DNA of 37,417 bases from Pseudomonadales bacterium. Lineage in GTDB: Bacteria > Pseudomonadota > Gammaproteobacteria > Pseudomonadales > Azotimanducaceae. The stretch lies in NCBI GenBank assembly GCA_021295895.1, contig JAGWBM010000009.1, positions 1-37,417 on the forward strand. The letters run 5' to 3'. Numbering within the stretch: the first letter of the stretch is position 1; every line of letters starts with the position of its first letter. Shown here one piece after another: positions 8,872-16,767 of this stretch. The translations under genes were made by a program, and so were the position numbers. The notes beneath the pieces are model-generated. The model did not search any database. It was not told the origin of the DNA and saw only the letters and a list, made by a program, of their open reading frames with translations.

Positions 8872-10327
8872 TGTGGCCTGCCGTTCGTCCGAAGACCGCG
8901 CCCGCGGTCAATCCGGTACCGCCGGGATAGTTGAAATAGTAGAGGCCACCCACGAGCTCGCCCGCCGCAAACAAACGCGGGACCGGCGTGCCGTCCTCGG
9001 CCAGCACCCTGGCTTCGGCATCAACCGCCAAGCCCCCGAAGGTGAACGTAATGCCGCAGGTGACCCCGTAGGCCTCGAAGGGTGGCGTGTCCAGGCGGTT
9101 CGCCCAGTTGGATTTCGGCACGGCTAGGCCAACGGTACCGCGGCCATCCTTGACCGTGGGATCGAACGGCGTCTTGGTGTCGACCGCCGCATTGAATCGC
9201 GCCACCTCCGCCTGCAACGCTTCGGAGTCCATGGTCTCGGCCGACGCAATCCTGTCTGCCAATGCCTCGATGCTGTCGGCCGTGGCCCTGGTCACCTTGG
9301 CAATGCGGTACTCGTCGCGCAGCAGATGGGCAACCTTGGCATCGAATATCTGCCAGGCGCACTGACCCGGCTGATTCAGAATCTCGCGTCCATAGCGCGC
9401 ATAGGTGTAGTTGCGGAAGTCGGCCCCCTCGTCCACGAACCGGCACCCTTCCCGGTTCACGACGATGCCGAACGGATAGGAGTGTTTCTGAAAGCTGTCG
9501 CCCACATCGAGGTCGCCGAATTCCGGTGCGTTCATATCCCATGCGACCGCGTGGCAACCCGAAAAGTTGCCTCTCGTCGCCGCCCCCACGTCGACGGCCA
9601 TTCGTATGCCGTCGCCCGTATTGAATCGCGTGCCCCGGACCTTCGCGAGATCCCAACCGGGGCCAAGGTAGCGCGCCCGCCAAGCGGGGTTGGACTCGAA
9701 GCCGCCGCAGGCAAGCACCACGGCATCGGCATGCAGGCATTGCGATTCGGACGCGCTCCCGAGGCGGATATCGAAACCGGTGCGCGTCCGTTCGAGCCCG
9801 CTCGCGTGCGCACCGTAGCGAATCGCCACCCCGGACTTCTGAGCGATGTCCGTCAACGAGTCGACCAGTCCCGCCCCGCCGCCCCAGGCCTCGACGGTCA
9901 CGCCGCCCCAAAAGCGCACTTTCCCGTCCACCTCGAACGACTGCCGACCGTACAGCGGCAGGAAACGCACACCCTTCTCGCGCATCCAGCAAAGCACCTC
10001 GAAACTCGAGTCGATGAGTCGCTCGGCGAGGTCGGGGTCGGCGCGGTAGTCGGTCACGCGGCCCAGATCGTCGTAGAAGCGCTCCCGGGGATAGGCACCG
10101 AAGTCCGCCCGTTCGACTTCGGCGAGGGTGAGTTCCGGCATGAGGCGACGGAGGTCGTCGACGCCGCCGTAGACCGTGCGCATCGCGCCCGCGGTAAAGC
10201 GGGAATTACCGCCTCGCAACGCGTACGGTGCCCGTTCCAGCACGGTAACGTCACCACCGCGCTCCCTAGCAGCTATTGCGGCGACCAAAGCGGCGTTGCC
10301 GCCGCCGATCACGACGACATGGGGCAC
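8846..10327 (-). CDS. FAD-dependent dehydrogenase, TcuA-like (tricarballylate dehydrogenase family)
   Basis: This 493-residue flavoprotein begins VPHVVVIGGGNAALVAAIAA, a dinucleotide-binding GxGxxA-type motif, followed by the GGNSRFT segment typical of TcuA. It ends GELVGGLYYFNYPGGTGLTAG, the C-terminal FAD-contact region of the fumarate-reductase/TcuA superfamily. TcuA oxidises tricarballylate to cis-aconitate in Salmonella. The GTG at 10327 is chosen over an upstream in-frame start at 10357 because GAGGAG lies 7 bases before it and the protein then starts at the nucleotide-binding strand. The usual partners tcuB and tcuC are not here; putA follows with a 26-base overlap. The substrate could be another carboxylate or a steroid-like compound. 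Confidence 0.83.
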   Translation of the reverse strand: MPHVVVIGGGNAALVAAIAARERGGDVTVLERAPYALRGGNSRFTAGAMRTVYGGVDDLRRLMPELTLAEVERADFGAYPRERFYDDLGRVTDYRADPDLAERLIDSSFEVLCWMREKGVRFLPLYGRQSFEVDGKVRFWGGVTVEAWGGGAGLVDSLTDIAQKSGVAIRYGAHASGLERTRTGFDIRLGSASESQCLHADAVVLACGGFESNPAWRARYLGPGWDLAKVRGTRFNTGDGIRMAVDVGAATRGNFSGCHAVAWDMNAPEFGDLDVGDSFQKHSYPFGIVVNREGCRFVDEGADFRNYTYARYGREILNQPGQCAWQIFDAKVAHLLRDEYRIAKVTRATADSIEALADRIASAETMDSEALQAEVARFNAAVDTKTPFDPTVKDGRGTVGLAVPKSNWANRLDTPPFEAYGVTCGITFTFGGLAVDAEARVLAEDGTPVPRLFAAGELVGGLYYFNYPGGTGLTAGAVFGRTAGHNAGVVGTR

Positions 10328-10356
10328 GGATGTTCTCCTCGGTGTCGGGGAGCGCA

Positions 10357-10385
10357 ACTATGCGAACCCGACGAAGCCCCTGCAA
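10357..10385 (-). promoter_or_regulatory. Candidate promoter of the tcuA-putA operon
   Basis: On the minus strand, TTGCAG (10380-10385) and CATAGT (10357-10362) are 17 bases apart, placing the start point about 20 bases before the chosen GTG and just ahead of its GAGGAG site. The -35 is weak (3 of 6), so this is tentative. Confidence 0.3.
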
Positions 10386-10431
10386 GCGGTTAGACTTCGA
10401 ATCTCCCACACGATGAACTTGAGGAAGGTCG

Positions 10432-10806
10432 ATGCGCACCGACACGATGTTGTTCGCCAAGGACGTCCCCGCAACGTCCCAGTGGTACCAGGACTTCCTG
10501 GGCATGCAGTCCGGGCACGGTGGATCGGAATTCGAGATGCTGATGGGCGGCGACACGCTGCTTCTCCAACTCCACGAACTCGACGCGGATCACGACCACG
10601 GCGTGTCCACCAACCGCCCCCTCGGCCACGGCGTCCTCGTCTTCGTTCACGTCGAGGATCCGCGCGCGGCGTTGGCGCGTGCCCGGGAACTGGGCATCGA
10701 GGTGGTGAGCGACCTCCAATACAACCAACAGGCCCACATGACCGAGTTCACGGTTCGCGACCCCAACGGCTACGCGATCTGCATCTGCAAGTCCGACTGG
10801 GGTTGA
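10432..10806 (+). CDS. VOC (glyoxalase/bleomycin-resistance/dioxygenase fold) protein
   Basis: A 124-residue single-domain protein with the paired beta-alpha-beta-beta-beta layout of the vicinal oxygen chelate fold: DTMLFAKDVPATSQWYQDFLGM at the start and FTVRDPNGYAICI at the end, the latter carrying the standard DPNG turn. Acidic and His residues in HELDADHDHG may help bind metal. It could be a lyase, dioxygenase or binding protein. The ATG at 10432 has GAGGAAGG about 4-8 bases upstream. It is divergent from the tcuA-like gene and converges on lpxC with an 83-base gap. Confidence 0.83.
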   Translation: MRTDTMLFAKDVPATSQWYQDFLGMQSGHGGSEFEMLMGGDTLLLQLHELDADHDHGVSTNRPLGHGVLVFVHVEDPRAALARARELGIEVVSDLQYNQQAHMTEFTVRDPNGYAICICKSDWG

Positions 10807-10889
10807 CCGAATCGCAGCGTGCGGACCGAGAGCACGCCATGGACACGCCGTAGAGCACGGCTGATCCGTCGCCGGTTGGGGTGTCCGCC

Positions 10890-11849
10890 CTACCCCGTCG
10901 TCGATTGAGAGACGCCGCGGCCGTTGTGGGCGACACTTCCCGTCCCGACACCATTGCAGCCCCGGTAGAGGCTGATCGGCGGCTCGCGGCCATTCTCGAA
11001 GGTGACCGATCGATAACTGCCGGAGTCCGCCAGCAGTTGCTTCACCAAGGCGTTGTTGGCGCCGTGGCCGGATTGATAGCCGGAAAACGCACCGATGATG
11101 GGATGACCGGCAACGTATAGGTCTCCGATCGCATCGAGAATCTTGTGCTTGACGAACTCGTCCTCGTAGCGCAGTCCCTCGTCATTGAGCACCCCGTCGT
11201 CGTCGACGACCACCGCATTGTCCAGACTACCGCCCTGGACCAGGTCCATGGCGCGCAGCCGTTCGATGTCCGATAGGAAACCGAAGGTTCGCGCCCGGCT
11301 GATATCGCGAACGAATGCCCGCGAAGAGAAGTCGACCGTCGCATGCTGGCACAATCCCGCGAAGTACGGATGATCGTAGTTCATCGTGTACTCGAGCCTG
11401 AATCCCTCGTGCGGCGAGAGGGTGGTGACCGCGCATCCATCGGTCCAACTCACCTCCCGCGTGACCTCCAGGAAGCGTTTCGGTACCGGCTGCTCCTCGA
11501 TGCCCGCCGTCTGCATGAGCCGGACGAATGGCGCGGCGCTGCCGTCCATGATCGGCAACTCGGCGCCGCTCACGTCGACCTGGGCATTGTCGATTCCCAG
11601 ACCCGCGAAGGCCGCCATCAGATGTTCGATGGTGGAGATCCGGGCTTCGTCGTCGCCCAGGGTCGTCGCGAGTTGTGTATCGACGACGTTGTGCACATTC
11701 GCCTTGACGCTGTAGCCCAAGTCGCAACGGCGAAACACGATACCGGCGTCCGGATACGCCGGACGGATCGTCAGGTCTACCTCCTTGCCGGAGTGGAGCC
11801 CGACTCCTTTCGCGTGCACCGGCCCTGCTAGCGTTCTTTGTCTTATCAA
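10890..11849 (-). CDS. lpxC: UDP-3-O-acyl-N-acetylglucosamine deacetylase LpxC
   Basis: LpxC is the zinc enzyme for the committed step of lipid A synthesis. The 319-residue protein starts IRQRTLAGPVHAKGVGLHSG and has the general base and zinc ligands in register with the E. coli enzyme: Glu75-His76 in STIEHLMAAF, His235 and Asp239 in HKILDAIGDL, and His262 in GHGANNAL. The TTG at 11849 is chosen because the conserved LIRQRTL begins exactly there; an in-frame start at 11990 would add 47 unlikely residues. The ribosome site is poor. It is the last gene of the dcw order, but a 380-base gap with repeats and its own likely promoter separates it from ftsZ. Expression may be kept low by the TTG and weak site. 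Confidence 0.94.
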   Translation of the reverse strand: MIRQRTLAGPVHAKGVGLHSGKEVDLTIRPAYPDAGIVFRRCDLGYSVKANVHNVVDTQLATTLGDDEARISTIEHLMAAFAGLGIDNAQVDVSGAELPIMDGSAAPFVRLMQTAGIEEQPVPKRFLEVTREVSWTDGCAVTTLSPHEGFRLEYTMNYDHPYFAGLCQHATVDFSSRAFVRDISRARTFGFLSDIERLRAMDLVQGGSLDNAVVVDDDGVLNDEGLRYEDEFVKHKILDAIGDLYVAGHPIIGAFSGYQSGHGANNALVKQLLADSGSYRSVTFENGREPPISLYRGCNGVGTGSVAHNGRGVSQSTTG

Positions 11850-12005
11850 CTGACGCCCGCCATGAGTGTGAGTTCTACGTCCCGGGCGTCCCCAACGCCC
11901 CGCGCCGGGCCAGGTGGTGCGGCTCATTTTTCGTTGGCCGTTGTGCGTCGGTCCCTCCGCGGCACACCACCAAGCCCGCTTGCTCACCACCGTGCTGGCG
12001 AGCGG

Positions 12006-12014
12006 ATATTAGCA
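12006..12014 (-). promoter_or_regulatory. Extended -10 promoter candidate for lpxC
   Basis: On the minus strand this reads TGCTAATAT, a near-consensus extended -10 (TGnTATAAT type), in an AT-richer pocket. No good -35 is present, which extended -10 promoters can tolerate. Transcription would begin near 11999, leaving about 150 bases of leader before the TTG. Confidence 0.4.
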
Positions 12015-12090
12015 ATCGCGTCGAACGGCCTCTGCCGCACTTTTGTAACAGTTTGTATCGATTGGATTTTTGAATCGCTGGCGACGGGCG

Positions 12091-12119
12091 CGGGACGGGA
12101 CACGCCCGTCCCCTACGAG
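12091..12119 (-). repeat. Intergenic palindromic GC-rich repeat, copy 3
   Basis: CGGGACGGGACACG followed by CCCGTCCCCTACGAG, minus orientation. Its last 11 bases (CCCCTACGAGT, 12110-12120) are exactly mirrored by ACTCGTAGGGG at 12134-12144, so it forms an inverted pair with copy 4. Confidence 0.78.
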
Positions 12120-12136
12120 TCTGGACGACGCATACT

Positions 12137-12164
12137 CGTAGGGGCGGGGCTTGACCCCGCCCGC
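12137..12164 (+). repeat. Intergenic palindromic GC-rich repeat, copy 4
   Basis: CGTAGGGGCGGGGCTTG followed by ACCCCGCCCGC, plus orientation, with compensating changes in both arms (GGGGCGGGG against CCCCGCCC), as expected if the hairpin itself is kept. It is followed by a small GGCCTTCGGCC palindrome. Confidence 0.75.
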
Positions 12165-12196
12165 ATGGTGTTCACAGGCCTTCGGCCCGACCGACA

Positions 12197-12225
12197 CGGG
12201 ACGGGACGAGCCCGTCCACTACGAG
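12197..12225 (-). repeat. Intergenic palindromic GC-rich repeat, copy 5
   Basis: CGGGACGGGACGAG followed by CCCGTCCACTACGAG, minus orientation, ending five bases from the ftsZ stop. With copies 3 and 4 it makes a minus-plus-minus cluster directly behind ftsZ. Confidence 0.78.
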
Positions 12226-12229
12226 CCTC

Positions 12230-13387
12230 CTAGTCGGCTTGTCGACGCAGGAATGCCGGGATGTCGAGGTAGTCGGGATCCGAGGGGACCGTCCGCGGCG
12301 AGTTTTCCTCGTTGCTGGGGTTGTTGCGCATGACGGTGGGTCGATCCAGTTCCCGGTAGTTGGGCACCCCGACCGTGTTGCGCGGGGAACCCGGTGCATC
12401 CGCGGACTCGTGCTTGGTGGGGCCGAGACCGGTGGCCACAACGGTGATCCGCATCTCCTCGCCGAGCGTCTCGTCGTTCACGGTGCCGATCACGACGGTC
12501 GCTCCCTTCGAGGCCAAGTCGCGAACCGAATTGCCGATCTCCTGAAACTCCCGGATGCCGACACTCGGGGCCGTCGTGATGTTCACCACGACGCCTCTCG
12601 CACCGCGCAGATCCACCTCTTCCAGGAGCGGGCTATTGACCGCCTCGTCGATGGCGTCGCGAGCGCGACTGTCGCCGGATGCCTGGCCGGTACCCATGAT
12701 CGCCATGCCTCGTTCCGACATCACCGTACGGACATCCGCGAAGTCGACGTTTATGCGACCGGGCCTGATGATGATGTCCGAGATGCCTCTGACGGCACCC
12801 AACAGCACGTCGTCCACCGCCGCAAACGCCTGGTCCATCGTGGCATCGTCGTCGAACACGGATGGCAACCGGTCATTGGATACGGCGATCACGGAGTCGA
12901 CATGCTGTGTCAGTTCCACGATGCCCTGTTCCGCGACCTTGGTCCGGTTTTCGAACTCGAACGGTTTGGTCACCACGGCGACGGCCAACGCGCCAATCTC
13001 CTTGGCGACCTCGGCGACGACCGGTGCCGCCCCGGTTCCGGTGCCGCCTCCCATGCCCGCCGTGATGAAAACCATGTCGGCCCCGGCTAGCACGTCGTGG
13101 ATCCTGTCACGGTCCTCGATGGCCGATTGGCGCCCCACATCCGGACTCGTGCCGGCGCCGAGGCCCTTCGTGATAGCCGACCCCAACTGAAGCGTGGTCG
13201 GCCCCTGAAGACTATCGAGCGCCTGCGAGTCCGTATTGGCGGCGATGAAATCGACGCCCTGCACACCGTTGTTGACCATGTGCTTCACGGCGTTGCCGCC
13301 GCCGCCGCCCACGCCGATCACCTTGATCACCGCGCTGCGCGTCGGATTGTCGACCAGCTCGAATGGCATGTCCGTCGTCGTAGTCAT
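12230..13387 (-). CDS. ftsZ: Cell division protein FtsZ
   Basis: The tubulin-like GTPase that forms the division ring, 385 residues. Visible elements are KVIGVGGGGGNAVKHM, the NTDSQAL loop, the tubulin signature GGGTGTGAAP, the T7 loop NVDFADVRTVMSE, and the conserved C-terminal tail DYLDIPAFLRRQAD that binds FtsA and ZipA. The linker before the tail is short (about 50 residues). The ATG at 13387 is preferred over the GTG six bases earlier because AAGGA lies 7 bases upstream. It follows ftsA by 52 bases, one of the few gaps in the cluster, and is followed at once by repeats rather than a terminator. Confidence 0.97.
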   Translation of the reverse strand: MTTTTDMPFELVDNPTRSAVIKVIGVGGGGGNAVKHMVNNGVQGVDFIAANTDSQALDSLQGPTTLQLGSAITKGLGAGTSPDVGRQSAIEDRDRIHDVLAGADMVFITAGMGGGTGTGAAPVVAEVAKEIGALAVAVVTKPFEFENRTKVAEQGIVELTQHVDSVIAVSNDRLPSVFDDDATMDQAFAAVDDVLLGAVRGISDIIIRPGRINVDFADVRTVMSERGMAIMGTGQASGDSRARDAIDEAVNSPLLEEVDLRGARGVVVNITTAPSVGIREFQEIGNSVRDLASKGATVVIGTVNDETLGEEMRITVVATGLGPTKHESADAPGSPRNTVGVPNYRELDRPTVMRNNPSNEENSPRTVPSDPDYLDIPAFLRRQAD

Positions 13388-13439
13388 GTCCACATCCTTG
13401 TAGTAGTGATTGCAAATCCAAGTGGCATCGCTTGAGTGA

Positions 13440-14666
13440 CTACAGGTCGTTGAACCACGACCTCAATCTCGCGAATGCTCCGCTGCGGTTCGTTTTGCGA
13501 CCACGGCGGCCACTCTCCTTTTCCTGCTCCATTCCATACATCAGCAAGCCAACCCCCGTGGAATAAATGGGGTTGCTCACAATGTCTGCGATCCCGGCGA
13601 TCCGCTTTGGCGCGGCCACGTCCACCGGCATGTGAAACACCTCCTCGGCCAACTCCACGACGCCTTCCATCTTGGCCGAGCCGCCCGTCAGGACGACACC
13701 GGAAGCGATCAGTTCGGCGTTGCCGCTGCGGTTGAGTTCTCCCTGCACGAGCGAGAACAGTTCCTCGTAACGGGGCTCCACGACCTCGGCAAGCGCTTGG
13801 CGTGACAGTTCCCGCGGCGGCCGGCCGCCGGCACCGGGCACCTGGATGGTCTCCTCCGCCCGCGCCAGCTGAGCGAGGGCGCAGGCGTACTTGATCTTGA
13901 TCTCCTCGGCGTGCTGCGTCGGCGTCCGGAGCGCCATCGCGATGTCGTTGGTCACTTGGTCGCCGGCGATGGGTATGACCGCCGTGTGGCAAATCGCGCC
14001 GTTCGTGAACACGGCGATGTCGGTCGTACCGCCGCCGATATCCACGAGGCAGACGCCGAGGTCGCGCTCGTCGTCGGTTAGTACGGACATGCTCGAAGCC
14101 AGTTGTTCGAGAATGATGTCGTTGACCATCAGCCCGCAGCGTTCGATGCATTTCTCGATGTTCTGCGCGGCATTGACCGCACAGGTGACGAGATGCACCT
14201 TGGCTTCCAGACGCACGCCGGACATCCCAAGCGGCTCCTTGACACCTTCCTGGTCGTCGACCAGGAACTGCTGGCGGAGCGTGTGCAGCACCTTCTGATC
14301 GGCGGGTATCGCGACGGCCTGCGCCGCGTCGAGCACGCGATCCACGTCCTGCTCGTACACCTCGCGATCGCGGATCGCCACGATGCCGTGCGAGTTGATG
14401 CCTCGGATGTGGCTGCCGGCGATTCCCGCGTAGACCGAGCTGATCTCGCAGCCCGCCATCAGTTCCGCCTCCTCGACGGCGCGCTTGATGGCTTCCACCG
14501 TCGACTCGATGTTCACCACCACGCCTTTTCTCAAGCCCCGCGAATGGTGCGAGCCGATGCCGACTACCTCTATCTCGCCGGAGGCCGATATCTCGCCGAC
14601 GATCGCCGCCACCTTGCTGGTGCCGATGTCCAGTCCGACGACCCTTTGCGCTTCGCCGCTAACCAT
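13440..14666 (-). CDS. ftsA: Cell division protein FtsA
   Basis: The actin-like protein that anchors FtsZ to the inner membrane, 408 residues. It has VVGLDIGTSKVAAIVGE (phosphate 1), the 1C domain after it, CLVDIGGGTTDIAVF (phosphate 2), VVLTGGSAKMEGV (adenosine), and a C-terminal amphipathic helix AFARLRSWFNDL that serves as the membrane anchor. The ATG at 14666 overlaps the end of ftsQ by 8 bases; longer in-frame extensions upstream read through ftsQ in another frame and are not real. Confidence 0.97.
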   Translation of the reverse strand: MVSGEAQRVVGLDIGTSKVAAIVGEISASGEIEVVGIGSHHSRGLRKGVVVNIESTVEAIKRAVEEAELMAGCEISSVYAGIAGSHIRGINSHGIVAIRDREVYEQDVDRVLDAAQAVAIPADQKVLHTLRQQFLVDDQEGVKEPLGMSGVRLEAKVHLVTCAVNAAQNIEKCIERCGLMVNDIILEQLASSMSVLTDDERDLGVCLVDIGGGTTDIAVFTNGAICHTAVIPIAGDQVTNDIAMALRTPTQHAEEIKIKYACALAQLARAEETIQVPGAGGRPPRELSRQALAEVVEPRYEELFSLVQGELNRSGNAELIASGVVLTGGSAKMEGVVELAEEVFHMPVDVAAPKRIAGIADIVSNPIYSTGVGLLMYGMEQEKESGRRGRKTNRSGAFARLRSWFNDL

Positions 14667-15357
14667 CACTAGCCCCGGAATCCCAACGCACCGCGACGCC
14701 GGCGTGATAGCGGGCATCGACGCGAACGACCCGATCCGACGAGTCCGCGAGTTCCTTCCCGTATACCACGAGAAATCGATCGAACCGTTCACGCAACGCC
14801 ATCGAGCCGAGAACGACCTCCATCCCGTCGGCGAACGCGACCGTCCAGTTGCCAACGCCGTCCTCGTCCAGCCGCGCAATGCGCAGACCGGCAGCTTGGG
14901 CCGGCACGTTGAGCAGATTGTAGATTCGCATCGTTTCTGCCCCATCGGACAGTGAGCCCGACAGGATCGGCAGGTCCGAATCCGGACCGTCGCCCGAGTC
15001 GGACGGCACGGGCACGACATCCCCGCCGGTGGTGAGATACGCGTCGTCGCCCCAACTCGCGGCCAATGTGTCCCGAACCACGGCGACATGCAAGGTGTCC
15101 GGCCAGCGCAACCGCACGAGAACCTGGCGCACCCAGCCGATCGACTCGATGGCCGCCGCCACTTCCCGAGCACCGTGTGCGCCCGGCCGCGACAAGACGC
15201 TGGACACGACCTCCTGCACCTGGCGGCTCTCCGGCGTGGTCAGTTGCCCTTCGAGCCGTACGTGTCCCACGTCGACCGTCGCCACGGCTTCGGCGAACCG
15301 GAGTCCCCCGAATCCCGCCGCGGCGACAACCGCAAGCCAAACCAGTGACCGAACCAC
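14659..15357 (-). CDS. ftsQ: Cell division protein FtsQ
   Basis: A bitopic division protein of 232 residues: an inner-membrane helix at about residues 4-20, a POTRA domain (VDVGHVRLEGQL through WVRQVLVRLRWPDTLHVAVV), then the beta domain (LARLDEDG-like IARLDEDGVGNWTVAF, VVLGSMALRERFDRFLVVY). It links the early ring to FtsB and FtsL. The start is a GTG placed directly after the TAG of murC, with GAGGA inside the murC end as ribosome site. The cytoplasmic tail is almost absent, shorter than in E. coli FtsQ (276 residues). No ddlB lies between murC and ftsQ. Confidence 0.93.
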   Translation of the reverse strand: MVRSLVWLAVVAAAGFGGLRFAEAVATVDVGHVRLEGQLTTPESRQVQEVVSSVLSRPGAHGAREVAAAIESIGWVRQVLVRLRWPDTLHVAVVRDTLAASWGDDAYLTTGGDVVPVPSDSGDGPDSDLPILSGSLSDGAETMRIYNLLNVPAQAAGLRIARLDEDGVGNWTVAFADGMEVVLGSMALRERFDRFLVVYGKELADSSDRVVRVDARYHAGVAVRWDSGASDG

Positions 15358-16767
15358 CTAGCCGTTCCTCAATGCTTCGGCGACCCACGCGATGTCGCCG
15401 GCGCCCTGTACCACCACCACGTCGCCGTCCACCACAATCGTTCGCAAATGTTCCAACGCCGACTCCGGCGTCGGCACGAACGTGGCGCGACGCTCGTCGG
15501 CCAGTCGAATATCCCCGGCCAATGCGGCGCCGTCGGCACCGGGGATGGGCAGTTCGCCGGCCGGGTAGACCTCCGCGACGAGCAATTCGTCCAAGCTCGA
15601 CAACACGTCGACGAACTCGTCGTAGAGGTCGCGCGTCCGGCTGAATCGATGCGGCTGGTAGACCATCACCAGGCGGCGGTGCGGCCAGATCCGCCGCGCC
15701 GTGCGGACCACGCGTTCGAGTTCCGTGGGATGGTGACCGTAGTCGTCGAGGAGCGTCAGGCTCTTTCCCTCGAAACAACACGGGCGGGTTTCGAACCGCC
15801 GGCTCACGCCGCGGAACCCCTCCAGGCCCGCGACAATGCAGTCGTCGGCCACGCCTTCCTCAGTCGCCACCGCCACCGCGGCCAGTGCATTCTGTACATT
15901 GTGGCAACCGGGCAACGGCAGCGATACGCGCAGCGCTCCCCGTTCCGGCCGCAACGCCGTGAACGACCAGGGTCCGTCGCCGCCGGCGATTTCGACGGCG
16001 CGATAGTCGACCCCTTCGTTCAGGCCGTAGCTGCGCGATGGTCGACCGATTCGACCAAGAATACCGGCGGCATGGCGGTCGTCCCCGCAGACCACCGCCG
16101 CGCCATAGAAGGGCAGGCGCCGAACGAACTCGACGAAGGTATCGAGCAGGCGCTCGAAATCCCGATCGTAGGCATCGAGATGGTCGCGATCGATGTTCGT
16201 GATGACCGACACGATCGGTGCGAGGTGCAGGAACGACGCGTCGGACTCGTCGGCTTCGGCGATCAGGTGCTTTCCGGTACCCAGTCGGGCATTGCCGCCG
16301 CTGTCGCCCAACGGTGCCCCGATGACGTAGGTCGGGTCCAAGCCGCCGGCCTGAAACACACTCGCGATCAGGCTTGCCGTGGTGGTCTTGCCGTGCGTGC
16401 CGGCCACGGCAATGCCGTGGCGATGGCGCATTAATTCGCCGAGCATCTCGGCACGCGCCACCACCGGAATCCGTAGCCGATGCGCCGCCGCGACTTCGAC
16501 GTTGTCGGCGCCCACCGCGCTCGACACGACAACCACGTCGGCGCCGGCAACCGCCTCGGCGTCATGACCATGGCGAACGGTGGCACCTCGTGCCGCCAGC
16601 CGCGCCGTCTCCGAGGTCCGCTTGAGGTCCGACCCGGTAACCGTGTAGCCGTGATCGATGAGCAACTCGGCGATGCCGCACATTCCCGCACCGCCGATGC
16701 CAACGAAGTGCGCCCGCCGGACGCCGCGCATCCCGAGACCCCCGGTGCCACGCTCAGGCGACGACAT
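15358..16767 (-). CDS. murC: UDP-N-acetylmuramate--L-alanine ligase MurC
   Basis: Adds L-Ala to UDP-MurNAc in the cytoplasm. The 469-residue protein has the N-terminal HFVGIGGAGMCGIAE (about residues 20-35), the Mur-ligase ATP loop AGTHGKTTTAS (about 122-132), and the later NIDRDHLDAYD, LPGCHNVQNALAAVA and DDYGHHPTEL. The ATG at 16767 is chosen: GGAG lies 8 bases upstream, and the 12-residue lead before MRGVRRAHF resembles the E. coli protein. An ATG at 16731 with GGGGGT upstream is the alternative. It overlaps ftsW by 14 bases, so no murG is present between them. Confidence 0.95.
   Translation of the reverse strand: MSSPERGTGGLGMRGVRRAHFVGIGGAGMCGIAELLIDHGYTVTGSDLKRTSETARLAARGATVRHGHDAEAVAGADVVVVSSAVGADNVEVAAAHRLRIPVVARAEMLGELMRHRHGIAVAGTHGKTTTASLIASVFQAGGLDPTYVIGAPLGDSGGNARLGTGKHLIAEADESDASFLHLAPIVSVITNIDRDHLDAYDRDFERLLDTFVEFVRRLPFYGAAVVCGDDRHAAGILGRIGRPSRSYGLNEGVDYRAVEIAGGDGPWSFTALRPERGALRVSLPLPGCHNVQNALAAVAVATEEGVADDCIVAGLEGFRGVSRRFETRPCCFEGKSLTLLDDYGHHPTELERVVRTARRIWPHRRLVMVYQPHRFSRTRDLYDEFVDVLSSLDELLVAEVYPAGELPIPGADGAALAGDIRLADERRATFVPTPESALEHLRTIVVDGDVVVVQGAGDIAWVAEALRNG

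Larger units (their letters stand above)
11850..12229. other. 380-base gap between ftsZ and lpxC
   Basis: This is the only long gap within the dcw order. From the ftsZ side it holds three copies of the palindromic repeat (12091-12225), then an AT-richer stretch around 12030-12075 and the candidate lpxC promoter (12006-12014), then an approximately 150-base lpxC leader. I see no gene; the open frames across it have no recognisable protein features. Confidence 0.6.

Noticed and set aside
12091-12225. CRISPR array
   Set aside because: The three repeats alternate in orientation, differ in sequence and lack uniform spacers; they are palindromic intergenic repeats.
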